This document shows positions 13,594-13,792 of a DNA stretch of 13,792 nucleotides, piece after piece; the stretch's first letter is position 1; each line of letters starts with the position of its first letter. The notes below the pieces were generated by a model. That model had not been told where the DNA came from and made no database searches. It worked only from the letters and a program-made list of their open reading frames with translations. The stretch lies in contig CAQIBN010000021.1 in assembly GCA_948805675.1 (NCBI GenBank), positions 1-13,792 on the forward strand. Reading direction: 5' to 3'. This DNA is from an uncultured Clostridia bacterium. Its GTDB lineage: Bacteria > Bacillota > Clostridia > TANB77 > CAG-508. Both the position numbers and the translations under genes were made by a program.

Positions 13594-13628
13594 GGTCAAA
13601 AAAAGACCGTTTCTTTTGAAACGGTTTA
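13594..13628 (-). terminator. Rho-independent terminator downstream of tRNA-Asn
   Basis: ACCGTTTC (13606-13613) and GAAACGGT (13618-13625) form a perfect 8-bp stem with a TTTT/AAAA loop. On the minus strand the stem is followed by a run of seven T, the classic form. The next minus-strand gene upstream is the tRNA-Asn gene, so it most likely ends that transcript. Confidence 0.7.
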
Positions 13629-13645
13629 AGTTTTTGTGTTCATCA

Positions 13646-13695
13646 AACTTTTTGATAGTCTTGAAATTTAGTTATATCAAGGTTTTCAAAAAGTT
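13646..13695. repeat. Inverted repeat between tRNA-Asn and its terminator
   Basis: AACTTTTTGA (13646-13655) and TCAAAAAGTT (13686-13695) are exact reverse complements. The enclosed segment contains most of the TTATATCAAGGTTT word, the same arrangement as in the hairpin at 927-973, where the word also sits at the right side of the loop. Confidence 0.5.
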
Positions 13696-13719
13696 CGACG
13701 AAACTTCTTTATGGCTCCT
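13672..13719. repeat. Right copy of att-like direct repeat at the tRNA 3' end
   Basis: TTATATCAAGGTTT (13672-13685) and ATGGCTCCT (13711-13719) are 25 bases apart; the second word covers the CCA, discriminator and last acceptor bases of tRNA-Asn. The partner copy is at 946-990. tRNA 3' ends are the favourite target of tyrosine recombinases, and this would be the tRNA-side junction. Confidence 0.5.
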
Positions 13720-13787
13720 CTTGTTGGACTCGAACCAACGACCTATCGGTTAACAGCCGAGCGCTCTACCAACTGAGCTAAAGAGGA
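13712..13787 (-). tRNA. tRNA-Asn (anticodon GTT)
   Basis: 76 bases with encoded CCA. The acceptor stem is TCCTCTT paired with AAGAGGA, the D-arm contains AGCTCAGTTGGTAGAGC, the anticodon loop CTGTTAA has GTT at 13754-13752, and the T-arm is GTTGG-TTCGAGT-CCAAC. The discriminator base is G. All conserved positions needed for a working tRNA are present, so any integration at its 3' end has preserved the gene. Its terminator is at 13594-13628. Confidence 0.97.
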
Positions 13788-13792
13788 ATATA

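Noticed and set aside
1..13792. CRISPR array, rRNA or riboswitch
   Set aside because: No regularly spaced repeats, no rRNA-like sequence and no known riboswitch core were seen.

Overview
The window is AT-rich DNA from a low-GC Bacillota, most likely a Clostridia-type gut or anaerobe lineage. The grounds are strong AGGAGG-type ribosome binding sites, TTG as an alternative start, almost exclusive AGA for arginine, and a mobility gene set (TnpX-like large serine recombinase, TnpV, MobC, relaxase) typical of Tn4451/Tn1549-like elements of Clostridia. It reads as an integrated mobile island next to a tRNA-Asn gene, with nearly all genes on the minus strand.

Layout, left to right. Positions 1-105 hold the end of an unknown plus-strand gene. 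Positions 188-811 hold a tyrosine-recombinase remnant whose front has been replaced by a transposase-like helix-turn-helix. Positions 811-1166 are gene-free and hold a terminator, three TTGGGTAAT repeats, a bidirectional terminator hairpin and a short sequence shared with the tRNA end of the window. Positions 1167-2786 hold a DUF2000 protein and a HAD-IIB phosphatase, each preceded by a very small ORF. Positions 2924-8728 are a compact three-gene minus-strand unit: an OLD-family ATPase/TOPRIM nuclease, a Schlafen/AlbA_2-HATPase-like regulator, and a fused archaeo-eukaryotic primase (TOTE type)-superfamily 2 helicase. A consensus promoter lies at 8814-8842. Positions 8892-10790 are a mobilization module (relaxase, MobC, oriT). 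Positions 10828-13080 hold tnpV and a large serine recombinase. Positions 13275-13559 hold a small unrecognised gene. The right edge holds the tRNA-Asn gene (13712-13787) and its terminator.

How the parts fit together (inference): the serine recombinase moves the element, MobC and relaxase act at oriT so that it can be mobilized by a helper conjugative element, and the OLD/AlbA_2/primase-helicase unit is the cargo, by composition a likely nucleic-acid-directed defence or conflict system. A 14-base and a 9-base match in the same order near both edges (946-990 and 13672-13719) suggest an older tRNA-targeted integration or a tandem element at the tRNA-Asn locus.

The most unusual observation is in the serine recombinase. 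Its reading frame is broken twice. Each break is a single extra C that turns T-GGA into T-CGG-A, and each would be repaired by a +1 shift at an in-frame CGG codon. By eye, no other in-frame CGG codon occurs in the roughly 3,900 codons of the window. This is either a pair of similar mutations or errors, or +1 recoding at a CGG codon that this organism reads poorly or not at all.
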